Below, piece by piece: positions 11,433-22,600 of a DNA stretch of 44,805 nt; within the stretch, counting starts at the first letter, position 1, and each line of letters starts with the position of its first letter. The DNA is taken from the NCBI GenBank assembly GCA_016758965.1, contig JAEPRB010000295.1, positions 1 through 44,805 on the forward strand, read 5' to 3'. The notes beneath the pieces are model-generated. The model saw only the letters and a program-made list of their open reading frames with translations. It was not told the DNA's origin and did not search any database. Origin of the DNA: Circinella minor (lineage: Eukaryota; Mucoromycota; Mucoromycetes; Mucorales; Lichtheimiaceae). The translations under genes were made by a program, and so were the position numbers.

Positions 11433-13304
11433 AAATTATTTACATTATGATTGCTCTCCCCCTCCCCATCATTCATTTATTAAATGATTTCAAAAAAGAT
11501 CAATTCTTATTATTCTATATATGTGTGTGTAGTGTTACATATAGGACCTTACGTAAAATAATAATTGACACACTGTTGTGTTTTTTTTATTCATTAAGTT
11601 ACGTACTCTTTATACTTTAATACGTAAATAGGATACGTAATTAATTGATTCACAATACATAAAAATACCAAGAAACTATTACTATGGTCATATGGCATGC
11701 ATAATATTTGTATACCAATAATAATAATTTTATTCTTTAAAAAAAATACGTACGGTAGAAATAATGTAGTGAATGGTTTATCAGTAGAATGAAATATAGG
11801 TAAAACAAAAAAATTAACGGCCGAGATAAATATACGTATCTACGTAAAAAAAAAAAAGCTCTGTATAAATGTTTTATCAAAGTTAAGCTTGATCTATCTG
11901 CTTCATCACTGTGAACAAATAATACATTTAAATAATAAAAAATCTATTGTGTGTGTGTGTGTGTAAATCGTGTGTCTCGACTTGTTTTTCGCTTGTCATT
12001 ATTATATATGCGCGTAAGTATTATATTTATTATAATATGAGTGTAATTATCTATTATCGTTTATTGAAGCATCACATCTTTGAGAATTTATATCTTTATT
12101 TCTCCTACGTATTAATATACTTTGAAAATACTATTGTTCAAGACATTAAGCTAATTGTTATCGAATCAATTCACTTTTCTTGTTGTTAGATAGAATGCTC
12201 TTTTGACGGATTTTTTTTTTTGGCTTAAATAAGCCCTGTGAACATGTGACTTTAAAAAAGAGGCTTCTTTCTTCTATGTGTAATAAAACTACGACCAGGT
12301 TATTCATTTAATATATGCAATGAAGTTTATTAGGAGTAAGGTTTCTTGAACAACATAATTTTTTTTTTCAATTTTGAATAACTAGACACCATGAACTTAA
12401 TTAGCTGATAATTATTTTATTAACCTATATTATCCGTCTTACCTTCTAGTTGATTTATTCTCTCGAAGAACGACAAGAGTATTTATCCTCGAGTTATTAA
12501 CGAGCCTTCTTTATATTTACATAGATGCTAAAATAGTCAATTAATAAAAGTTCATTATTCATATACAATGCCAAGTCAACAAGATATTTTCCATACATTG
12601 CCAAATATTTCTTATTCTTTACCAAACTATTAAATATAATTACCAAGAAAATATAATTGTTAGAAAAATATAAATACCAATGAACTAATATGTTATATCT
12701 CTTATTTCAATTATTCCGACTCATTACTTTGGACTCCGATGGTTGGAGAAGCATGTACAAAAAAAAAACACATTGATCGAGGAAGGTAACAAAGACTAAT
12801 GAATAAAGTATAAAATTGTTTTACCATGAGTTCAATACCTTACTAGAACTTTCATAACAAGCAAAGATTATGAAACATACTTTTGGATTTTATACAGGTA
12901 AAAGAATCAAGTGACGAATAACAATAATAATTATATACTTAGTTTTACCCGTAATAGAAACTCATGACGTGTTTTTTTTATTATTTGTTACAAAAGTGTT
13001 TACGACATTCATTTTTTGGAGAACAACACAAGAATATAATAACAACGAACAAAGTAACAATGTTGTTTGCCAAGGTGTAAAGGAGGATTGTGTAAGAGTA
13101 TGAAAAACTAATTGTTTACTTTCAATTGTATTACAAAAACTACGCATGTATAGTTTCGTTTTAATGAGACTGAGTAAGTGGTGAACAAGAAACAAAAAAG
13201 AAGAAATAGAGAACACAGTTGATTATATCGCGAAACTAAATATTTTTTTTTAATTCTTCTCAGATACGATGGTATTCTCATTAGGGTTACTGAGTAACAT
13301 AATG
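11433..13304. other. Gene-poor stretch, left part
   Basis: No convincing gene in six frames: open stretches such as 11947-12189 and 12962-13216 have AT-driven composition (Ile, Tyr, Phe, Lys) and no domain. Sequence is less homopolymeric than the other gaps and more random in look, which fits decayed coding or mobile sequence, but I see no terminal repeats or recognisable relic. Confidence 0.5.
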
Positions 13305-13310
13305 CTTACT

Positions 13311-13387
13311 CTATTGGATTACCATTGTGCATTCAGCCGCCAAGCCCTCCTATCGCCAGGCTCTGTTGTTCTTCGTGACTGATCCGT
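13311..13387. repeat. GC-richer direct repeat A, copy 1
   Basis: The first 41 bases (13311-13351) match 13881-13921 at 38 of 41 positions, with the core CAGCCGCCAAGCCCTCCT. Both copies later end in ACTGATCCGT; copy 1 carries about 13 extra bases before that end. The block is far more GC-rich than its surroundings. No family recognised. Confidence 0.85.
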
Positions 13388-13399
13388 GGGTTGTATGAA

Positions 13400-13432
13400 G
13401 CCTTTATGCCTTTGTACGTCTGCCTTTATGCC
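13400..13432. repeat. Paired 11-mer repeat B, pair 1
   Basis: GCCTTTATGCC occurs at 13400-13410 and again at 13422-13432 (22 bp period). The inner spacer is TTTGTACGTCT and the pair is followed by AGC. A near-identical pair lies 181 bp to the right. Confidence 0.9.
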
Positions 13433-13580
13433 AGCCACAGTAGCTTGTTGAATTATTTGCATGATTGTAAACCGAGCTACACAGTTGATCGATCTTTGTC
13501 AAAAGAAAGTTGGCGAACAATACGCACCTGGTTGGCGTAGTGACTTTGGTTCGTCTTGTGCGAGAGAGAGGTGTGTGAAA

Positions 13581-13613
13581 GCCTTTATGCCTTTCAACGT
13601 CTGCCTTTATGCC
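13581..13613. repeat. Paired 11-mer repeat B, pair 2
   Basis: GCCTTTATGCC at 13581-13591 and 13603-13613, again with a 22 bp period. The spacer TTTCAACGTCT differs from pair 1 at two positions, and AGC again follows. Arrangement and spacer are conserved, which suggests a duplicated functional or structural unit rather than slippage. Confidence 0.9.
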
Positions 13614-13880
13614 AGCTCTCTTGGCGCGCGATAGTAATTCAATAGGGTTGGATATCTATCTGTTGTTTTCATGCGACTGTTCATTTTGATAAAGGTAATA
13701 GAAACCGATTTGATTTATTGTGATGTATAACAACTCTATTATTTTGGATGGGAATGTAATGCTGTTGTATATTTATAGAATCAATGAAGGGTGATGTAAC
13801 AGGGAAACAATTGACAAACAGGGAACAATTGCGGGAAGACGGACAACCGCATGGAAAACATGGTGTTTGGAATCTTTACT

Positions 13881-13944
13881 ATATTGGATTACCATTGTCC
13901 AGTCAGCCGCCAAGCCCTCCTTTTGGCGTTCGCAACTGATCCGT
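13881..13944. repeat. GC-richer direct repeat A, copy 2
   Basis: Second copy of the block at 13311-13387, 570 bp away in direct orientation, 38/41 identical in its first part and ending in the same ACTGATCCGT. It lacks the B pairs that follow copy 1. Confidence 0.85.
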
Positions 13945-15981
13945 TTGTAAATGATTTTATTTTGAAGGTAATGTTGTATTCAATTTCCTCTACAGCTGTT
14001 TAACACAGAGTGATATATTAAGGGATTTGTTATTTTTTTTTTTTTGTGATTCTGTTTTTTTATTGAAATAGGAACATTGTGTAGCCCCGCCAGTGACAGC
14101 CAGAAAAAAAAACAAATTGTTTTTTTTTCTCATTCTAATGTGTGCGAGAAGCGAGCATGGTCGATAGCGTGGGAATGGCTTGATGACCTTACGTCTGGAA
14201 AACACAATATACATCTGTTATAGTGGTTCATCGTGTGAAGCAATATAATGTATTAATAGTATTTCATAGACTATTTAGTATTCGTATCATATCTATTAAA
14301 CAACTAAAGCCATAAACGAGATGTGTATTTCATTTTTTTTTGTTGCAACGTGGAGGAAAAATGCTTGGAAGTGAAAATAGAAGTAGAGTTATATTTAATA
14401 TTGCAAGTTGCAGTACGTAAAATGATTCAGTAAAAATATACAGATATCTGACCTAAGTACATGAAGTGGTACATTGCTGTTATGGATGGGAAGAGGACAT
14501 TTGTTATGTTACTGGCTTCTCACCTGTTATATTTAGTGTATATGTTTAAAAGTATATAATCGTATATATGAAAAAAAAATACATCTTTAAGATACACTAG
14601 GAATATAAACGGCAAGCTCATTTCGATACGACAATTAGTCCTAAGAATAACAAAAATCTAAAACTCTGCTAAAATAACACCTATATCCCACAGAAAACTC
14701 GTTATAACTTTATTATTGTACTGGTATCCATAACTTATTGAGTGATAATGGAACTACATCTTTGATATTATGTTTTAGAATATATACAAGTATCTTTTTA
14801 TTCGCCTATGATTTTTGTACGTATAAATATGTTGGGAAAATAAAAAAAGATTCTCAAAGAGCGAGGAAAAGCAATCCCCCCTCTTCCCTTTTTTTTTTCT
14901 TTTTATACGTACAATTTATTCCTATTGAACGTCGTAGTATACAAGTATTAACAACTTTTCTTTTTCTTATATGACATCTACCAAGTATATCATCATTTTA
15001 TCAAATTATTCAATAGGAACATGTAAATATGTTTTTATATAGTCAAAATTTTAAATGTGGAAAGAAAAATACTAAATATTCTGACCAGTTGATAAAAGTA
15101 ACGTACATATTAAAGAGAAATACACACCTTTTGGCCAAAATCTCATTCTAATTCTACTATGTTTTCGACCCCACTTTTTGCACACACCCGGTTTTTGCAC
15201 TACTTTCAAGCCAATTTCCACCGGTGTAAAAAAACGAGGTTCAACTATACCTTATTCCATCGTTCACTATGTAGAGTATAACTATAAGAATATGAATATG
15301 ATAAATGAATAAACTATATAAAAAACGTGTATTATTATTATTTCAAGTTTTTATAAAAAAATGAGATATGAATATACGCAAAAAAAAAAAAAAAAAGAAA
15401 AAAAAAACGTTTCTCACCCTTTTGTTTGACTTTGTTCAAGTTAATTAGATAACGTACACATTATATATAAAAGACCCCTCCCCCCTCCCTGGATCAATAA
15501 CATGAAGTTTTTGCCTGAAACAAAAAAAAAAAAAGTTAAAAATAGATCATTCTCTTTTTTTTTTTTTACAATTATTAACTTTTACACTTTTTTAATAATT
15601 ATGAATGCACAGACTTGAGATAAAAGAGGATGTATCATATGATTTAATATTTATTACATCTTAAGAACAACATCTATTTCAAATGACGCCATGATTTCAT
15701 AAATTTTAACAAAAAAGTCCCTCCCTTTATCATGCGATAGAAGCGGAAGCGGAGGAGAGCTAAAAAAAAAAAAGGTCCTGTTTCCATGGTTACGCCTTGT
15801 GACACATGACGATCTGCATTAGTATTTCCATTGTTATGCTTTTTACAACAAAAACATACATCCATTTGAGGACATGTGAGCTAAACAAGCCAAAAAAAAA
15901 AAAACCTTTCTTGTTACAAGTTTTTTTATTTAGAGTTCTTTTTTCTTTTTCTCGTTTTTGACCTTCAAGTGATTACACAAA
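13945..15981. other. Gene-poor stretch, right part, up to the phospholipase D start
   Basis: No supported gene. The stretch 14060-14200 is again less AT-biased, and 15125-15240 is a compact GC-richer patch. That patch has a 12-base palindrome TTTTGGCCAAAA (15129-15140), TTTTTGCAC twice and CACCGGTG. A minus-strand open stretch at 15674-15874 contains several cysteines but has no clear gene structure. The last 100 bp are the phospholipase D promoter or leader, with oligo-A/T runs. Confidence 0.5.
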
Positions 15982-18900
15982 ATGTCAAATCCTATTGCAG
16001 ACAATGTTGAATATTTTATACAAAGTGAACAAACCGCCATCACAAATAATAATACTATTGCTACTAGTAGTACTCAAAACAGTAATAATAATAATAATAC
16101 TACTACTAATTTCCATCGACATTCTTATCATACTTTATTACGTCAACAACAAGAAGAACAATCACGTTTACAACAACAACGACAACAACAACAAATGAAT
16201 GGTGGTCCTAATGGAAATAGTCAACAAGTAGAAGAAGAATCACTTTTCCATTCCTTTTTTAGACGCATGTCAGTAAATATGACTCGAAATGAACAAGAAG
16301 ATAATAGTAACGATGATACAATAACAGAAGAATTTTTAGCTGAACAAGATCAAGATCAATTATCTCCCATGTTTACACAATATTATTATGATATTGAAGC
16401 ATTAAGACAATCACAAAAAAAAATTATATTACCAAAAATGTTAGGAGAAGATGATAATTTACCATCCATGGAAGAAATAAGTAAAGAAAATGCTAGAATA
16501 GCTCATTTAGCAGAAAAAAGAAGTAATTATTTTGAACATCCATTTGAATCTACAAGTTTGGGTATTCCTTGGGAACATTATTTTCATCAAGAACAACAAC
16601 AAAAGCAACAGCAACAACAACAACAAAATAATATAGAAGGTAACTTGTTTTTTTGTCTTTATAAATATTATATTTTATATTTTTTTTTAGATATTGACTA
16701 TAATAAGTTATTTCAAAGGTGTCAACGACGCCATTACCAATCGATGGACGTCCTATTGCCAAGGTGTTTATATATTACCTTTTTCTTTTTTTCACGTTAT
16801 ATATATATATATATATATACTTGCTAAAATGAACTGTTTTTTTTTGTAATAATGATAGCCATGCGACATATTTGGTCCTTTGAAGGTAAGTCATATATAT
16901 ATATATATATATATATAATGAAATTTTACTATATCATGTCTTTCTCTAAAAAAATACATTGTAATATATAAATATATTATAAAACTATCCTTATAAATTA
17001 GGTGGCTATTGCAGACTTGGATGAAAGTGGTACACTTTATCTTATTGGTCTTCAATATGGTGATATTCAATGGACAGTGAAACGTAGCATTTCTGAATTT
17101 TATGATTTATGGGTCATGCTAAAATTTCGATCCACGATCGATTCACCACCTTCTTTTCCAAGTAAACTTCAAAATTTAGCCAATGCTATTGCTATACGTC
17201 GAGCACCCAACAATGGAGGATTAGGGTTTGGAATCCATGAACAACAACATAATAACTTGATGATTCATTTTAGTACCCATGATGATTATACACGTGGAGA
17301 AAAAAGAAGATTGGAATTAGTACAGTATCTTCAAGAATTAGTTTATAAATCAAAATATTGTCAAGATTTATCTGGATTATCAGACTTGTGTGAATTTTTG
17401 GAAATTAGTGGCATTAGTATTGTTAGAGATATGGGATGGAAAGGAAAAGAAGGATATTTGGAACAAAAAGTAATCACTCGTTCTAAATCTATGATGCGAT
17501 CCATACGACGTAATGGATGGGTCAAGTTATGGTTTATATTACGTGAATCGTTAAGTATAATTTAATTTATCTTTATCATTTTAAAATAGAAAAAAAAAAG
17601 TATTTATTATTATTATTATTATTATTATTCCTATTTTGTTAGATATGTGGCAATTTGTAAAGATACAAGTTCTTTAATACCAACAGATGTCATGTTATTT
17701 GAAAAAGATTTTTCAATAGAAATCGAAGAAAGAAAACATTTTTCAAATTATTCTATTGTTACATTAAGTAATTCTCAACGAAAAATGCAAATTAGAGTAC
17801 AAAAAGGATCAGAGGAATGGTTAGATTATTTCCATATAATAAAAAAGAACAGTCCTTGGTTAGTTCAAAATAGATATGCTTCTTATGCTCCAGAACGTGA
17901 AAATGTAAAAGCAAAATGGTTTGTGGATGGACATGGTAAGTGAAAAAAAGAAATTATTATTATTAATATTAATATTATAATTAACTTTAATTAATTCATA
18001 TAACATTACGTATTATTATATAAAGATTATTTTGAAGCTGTAGCTGAAGCAATTTTATCAGCAAAATCGGATATATTTATTGAAGATTGGTGGCTAGTAT
18101 GTATCTTGTTTTTTTTCATTTAATTATCTCTTATAATTAAATGCTCTTAACATTAATCATATTTATTTATTTTATACATAAAAACTAGTCTCCTCAATTG
18201 GTAAATAATTATATACAAAAAGAAAATACATTTTACGTAACATGATTAAAATGAATAACATTAAACTTTTTTAATTCTACAAGTATTTACGAAGACCACC
18301 TAAAGGAAATGAAGATTATCGAATCGATCGATTATTAAAACGAAAAGCTTCTTTAGATAATGTTAAAGTATATATTGTTATTTATAAATCTGTCAATGCA
18401 GCAGTACCTTTAGATTCTGGACATACAAAACATTGGCTTCAAGGTGCTCATCCAAATATTGTTGGTAAGTGTTTTGAATTTTTTTTCTTTTTCAAGTAGT
18501 GTTAATTTCCTCCTCTCCACCATTTTTTTTTCCTTTTTTTGAAATAGTATTACGTCATGCAAATCGTACAGTTTCACCATTTTGGGCACATCATGAAGTA
18601 AAAGTTGTTTGTTTTCTTATGCAAATATACATACGTACATACATATATATTTATTTATTTTGAACTTTTTGATAGAAAATCCTAGTAATTGATCAACGAC
18701 TTGCATTTGTTGGTGGATTAGATTTATGTTTTGGGTTTGTTTACTTTTTTTTTTTTTCCCTCCAAACCTGTTATTCATCTTTTTTTTTTTTTTTGAATAC
18801 AAACAACAAGTTGACAGTAGAGCTGTTTTTATTATGACTACCTTTTATATAGCCGTTATGATACACATAATCATGATTTGACGGATTATGCACCAGATGA

Positions 18901-19434
18901 TGATACTTCTCCTGAAATATTTCCAGGTCAAGATTATTCTAATCCAAGAATTCAAGATTTTATAAACGGTAAAAAAAAAAAAATCATATACATATTTATT
19001 TATTTATTTTCTTTGAAAATTCACATCTATTCTTATATATATATATAATTAGTAAGCGATTATAGATTGAATACTGTAAATAAAAGAAGAATTGCTCGAA
19101 TGCCATGGCATGATATTCACATTGGCATGGTAACAGAAAAAAAAAATGCATTACTATTATTATTTGATATATATATATACATATACTCACAAAATAATTA
19201 TATTAGGTAGGACATCCTGCAAGAGATATTGCAAGACATTTTATACAAAGATGGAATTTTATTAAAAGAAGAGATGCAAAAGATCGATCCGATATTCCTT
19301 ATTTATTACCCAAAGGAGATTTAATTTCACCTAGTGATATAAAAAAGTTTAATGGTACATGTAAAGTACAAATCATTCGAAGTATTTCACCATGGAGTAT
19401 GGGAACTCAACGTGAAGTAAGATTTATTTTAATT

Positions 19435-19470
<36 letters not shown>

Positions 19471-19972
19471 TTTTTTTAAAAAAAAAAGAGGTAGAAAGTA
19501 ATAACACTATTATTGTAATTATAATGTTTAGTATTCAATTTATAATGCTTATATGGAATGTATTCGTAACGCACAACATTATATTTATATTGAAAATCAA
19601 TTTTTTAGTAAGTTTCCTTTTTTTTTTTTTTTGTTATTTAAAATTATGTTATTCTTCCGTAACAAATAAATAATATATTTTTATATCTCTATTGTATTGT
19701 AATGGATAGTTACAACCACTAATGGGAAAGATAAATTAATTCGTAACAATATTGGTGAGGTATGTTTATATATATATATATACATAAAAGATTTTAGAGA
19801 CAACAACAACCAGTTTTTGTTTACAAGTTTTATCTTTTTTAAAGGTAATTGTAAACCGGATTATACGTGCACATAAAGAAAAACAAAAGTTTCGTGTTAT
19901 CATTGTTATTCCTACTGCCCCGGGATTTGAAGGTGATTTTTCAAATCCGGATAGAAGATCCATGACATTAAG

Positions 19973-20020
<48 letters not shown>

Positions 20021-21566
20021 GTGAGGTAAAATAATAAACAATGGTAATATCAAAATTAATAATAAATAATGTTTGTTTGTTTATTTAGATCAGTAGCCCA
20101 TTATCAATACATGTCCATTTCCCGTGGTGGTCATTCTGTTCTTGAAAAATTAAAACAAGCTGAAATTCCAATAGAAGAATATATTGGATTTTATAGTTTG
20201 AGAAATTGGGGAAAAATTAAATCAACACCTAATACAGCAACACCTACACCTTTATCAAGTAGTATTATTAATGTAAAAGAAGATGGATCCCCCCCTGATT
20301 CTGCAACTACTATGACGGGTCGAAATTCATTAGATAATAGTCATATTATGAGTAATGGAAGTCATCTTGGTAGATCCAATAGTATTAAACGTACCAATAG
20401 TATGAATAATAATAATAAAAGTAAAAAACAATCAAGAGGATTATCTGTCATGACAATCAAAAATACAAGTAATAGTAGTAGAATTGGAGCAACATCATCA
20501 ACAACAACCATTGAAGAATTTAATGTACAACCACCACCACCACAACAACAACAACAACGTCGATCTACAAAAGCAGAAGAAATTGATGATGGAAAAATGG
20601 ATTATGTTACAGAACAAGTTTATATTCATTCAAAATTAATGATTGTAGATGATAAGACAGTTATCTGTGGTTCAGGTAAAGATAATAATAATGACATTAG
20701 GATAATTTGAATATATATTTTTATTTATTTATAATATATTTCTTTTTATTTTTATTATTATTATTATTATTATTTTAGCCAATATTAATGATAGGTAAAT
20801 ATTAGATAAATCAATTGAATCACAAAAAAAAAAAAACTTTTAAATGACGCCTTATTTTTCTAGATCTCAATTAGGTGGTCGAGATTCTGAGATTGCTACT
20901 ATAATAGAAGATCAGTCACTTGTTGATTCTCGTATGAATGGATTACCGGTAATTCTTTATTCTATTTATTATACATAATATGAGAGAAATTGAGAGAGAG
21001 AGAAAGAGAACAACGATAAGAACAACAACTTGTTTTATATATATATATATGCATTCCCCTAAAACCTATTCAATTCTATAGTATCAAGCATCCAAATTTG
21101 CATTAACTTTAAGAATGCAGCTTTTTAAGGAGCATTTAGGAATTCTTAATTCTGGTCATGATAGAAAATATCAAGATTCTTTAGTTATGGATCCATTACA
21201 TGATGGATTTTATTATAATGTATGGACAAAGACGGCAAAAGACAATACTAAAATATATCATGATATATTTCATTGTGTTCCCGATGATACTAGTAAGTTT
21301 TTATTTGATTTGTTGGGCGATCTTTTACATATATATATTAGCCACATATAATGATTATCCTTCCTATGGCCTACCCCCCTGTTTATCTTTCTCATAATAG
21401 AATCTCCCCCCCCCTCTTTCTTCTTCTTCTTCTTCTTCTTATCTTACCGTATACCCCTTGTTCTCAACGTTATCGTTCACTATCCCTTACCCCCTTTTTT
21501 TTTCTTTAATCACGTTATTACTGTTGTTTACTACTTTATTTTCATAATTTGAATATAATCTAACCA

Positions 21567-21599
<33 letters not shown>

Positions 21600-21814
21600 T
21601 ACCAACATTTGACAAACATCGACACTTTGTTTTTGACTCAATAAAATCACCAGGACATATTGCAAATCCAAACAATACGACTGAAGAACATATTAAGACG
21701 GAACTAAACAAAATTCGAGGACATTTAGTTACTTTTCCTACTGAATATTTATGTCGTGAAAAAGTTAAAAATAGTTTAGTACAAGAATTAGTTCCTTCTA
21801 TTGTATTTACTTAA
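15982..21814 (+). CDS. PLD1: Phospholipase D (PX-PH-PLD, Spo14/PLD1 type)
   Basis: 21 exons: 15982-16639, 16708-16763, 16859-16885, 17002-17549, 17643-17935, 18026-18096, 18189-18200, 18284-18464, 18548-18597, 18676-18734, 18853-18968, 19053-19129, 19207-19416, 19532-19607, 19710-19759, 19845-19972, 20089-20675, 20779-20794, 20864-20948, 21082-21292, 21600-21814; 1241 residues. It hydrolyses phosphatidylcholine to phosphatidic acid and choline at membranes. A Gln/Asn-rich N-terminus (1-240) precedes a PX domain (about 248-375), a PH domain (398-495, [14 protein letters not shown]) and the catalytic core from 528. HKD motif 1 is HEKILVID at 631-638 ([13 protein letters not shown] follows). HKD motif 2 is HSKLMIVD at 1051-1058, followed by [17 protein letters not shown]. 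Both catalytic triads are intact. A polar insert (about 915-1040) precedes motif 2. Exons 7 (12 nt) and 18 (16 nt) are micro-exons, needed to complete WWLSPQLYLRRPP and GSANINDRS. Several acceptors are AAG. Confidence 0.96.
19974..20018. repeat. (TTA/ATT)n microsatellite in a phospholipase D intron
   Basis: Trinucleotide run of about 45 bp right after the donor site of intron 16. Its length is likely variable between strains. Confidence 0.9.
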
Positions 21815-22600
21815 AGCCTATATTTTAAACACACACCCCCAAAAAAAATCTCATTGTATGACATCAAATCTCAAACCATACATAATTATTTTAAAAACTT
21901 GTATTATTAAAGAATATACGTAGATGATAAAAAAAAAACATGATATCATTTTCCAATTACATGAGAAAAAAAAAGTTGGATTATCAAAAAAGTATAGTTA
22001 CTACTCAAATAAAAAACTTTTTTACTCCTTGAAATCGTTTTTTAAACTGTTGTAATGTGAACAATGAAAGGGTATAAATATCTTTTATTTTTGCATATAA
22101 AAATATAACACGAAAAAAAAAAAATACCTTTCTTTTAATCAATTTTTATTTATTTTATAACAAGGGGATCTAAATAATAATAATTCTTATTCTTATTATA
22201 ACTCCCGAGACCGTTGTTCAACACAGTAATAAAGAACATACATATATCATATTCAGTGCACAAAAAAAAATTTTTTTTTATTTATTACTAGGCCTTTCAA
22301 AAGGGTAATAATCGATAATCTAAAAGGAAAATTCCAATTGAAACAAGCCCGATTTATAAAAGTAATTTTTATTCAAAAAAAAAGAGACTAAATATAAAAT
22401 AACTTGACATCAAAAAGAATTAACCCTCTTTTTTTTTTTTTTTCCACTTTTACAACTTTTCTTCTATAAGGACTCTTCTCTTCAACTTTTTATTATTATT
22501 ATTAATTCCCTCTTCTTCTCTTCCTCTTCCTCTCTCTTCCTTTCCCTTTTCCTTTCACTCTCTCTTTTTTTTTTTTATTCTTTTATTTTCCCCAAACATA
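21815..22600. other. Intergenic: PLD 3' flank and HMG-CoA reductase promoter
   Basis: No gene seen. The last 110 bp before the HMG-CoA reductase start (22490-22600) form a strong pyrimidine (CT-rich) tract, typical of fungal promoters and leaders that lack a clear TATA box. No sterol-response element could be recognised by eye. Confidence 0.65.

Noticed and set aside
11947..12189. 80-codon open stretch
   Set aside because: Ile/Tyr/Cys-rich composition expected of AT-rich DNA, starts in a TG repeat, no domain and no supporting splice structure.
13530..13560. tRNA or SINE promoter (A-box-like TGGCGTAGTGA next to GGTTCG)
   Set aside because: The A-box and B-box-like words are adjacent instead of about 30-40 bp apart, and no cloverleaf can be drawn.
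13400..13613. CRISPR-like array
   Set aside because: Only two pairs of an 11-mer, spacers nearly identical to each other, eukaryotic context; not a CRISPR array.
12962..14974. Open stretches at 12962-13216, 13990-14214 and 14738-14974 as possible genes
   Set aside because: Low-complexity peptides without homology I can recognise; the middle one is built over oligo-A/T runs.
16691..16763. Alternative PLD exon 2 starting at the TTTTAG acceptor (16691)
   Set aside because: It is open but puts the downstream PX exons out of frame; the AAG acceptor at 16707 gives a continuous frame through [13 protein letters not shown] and the next exons.
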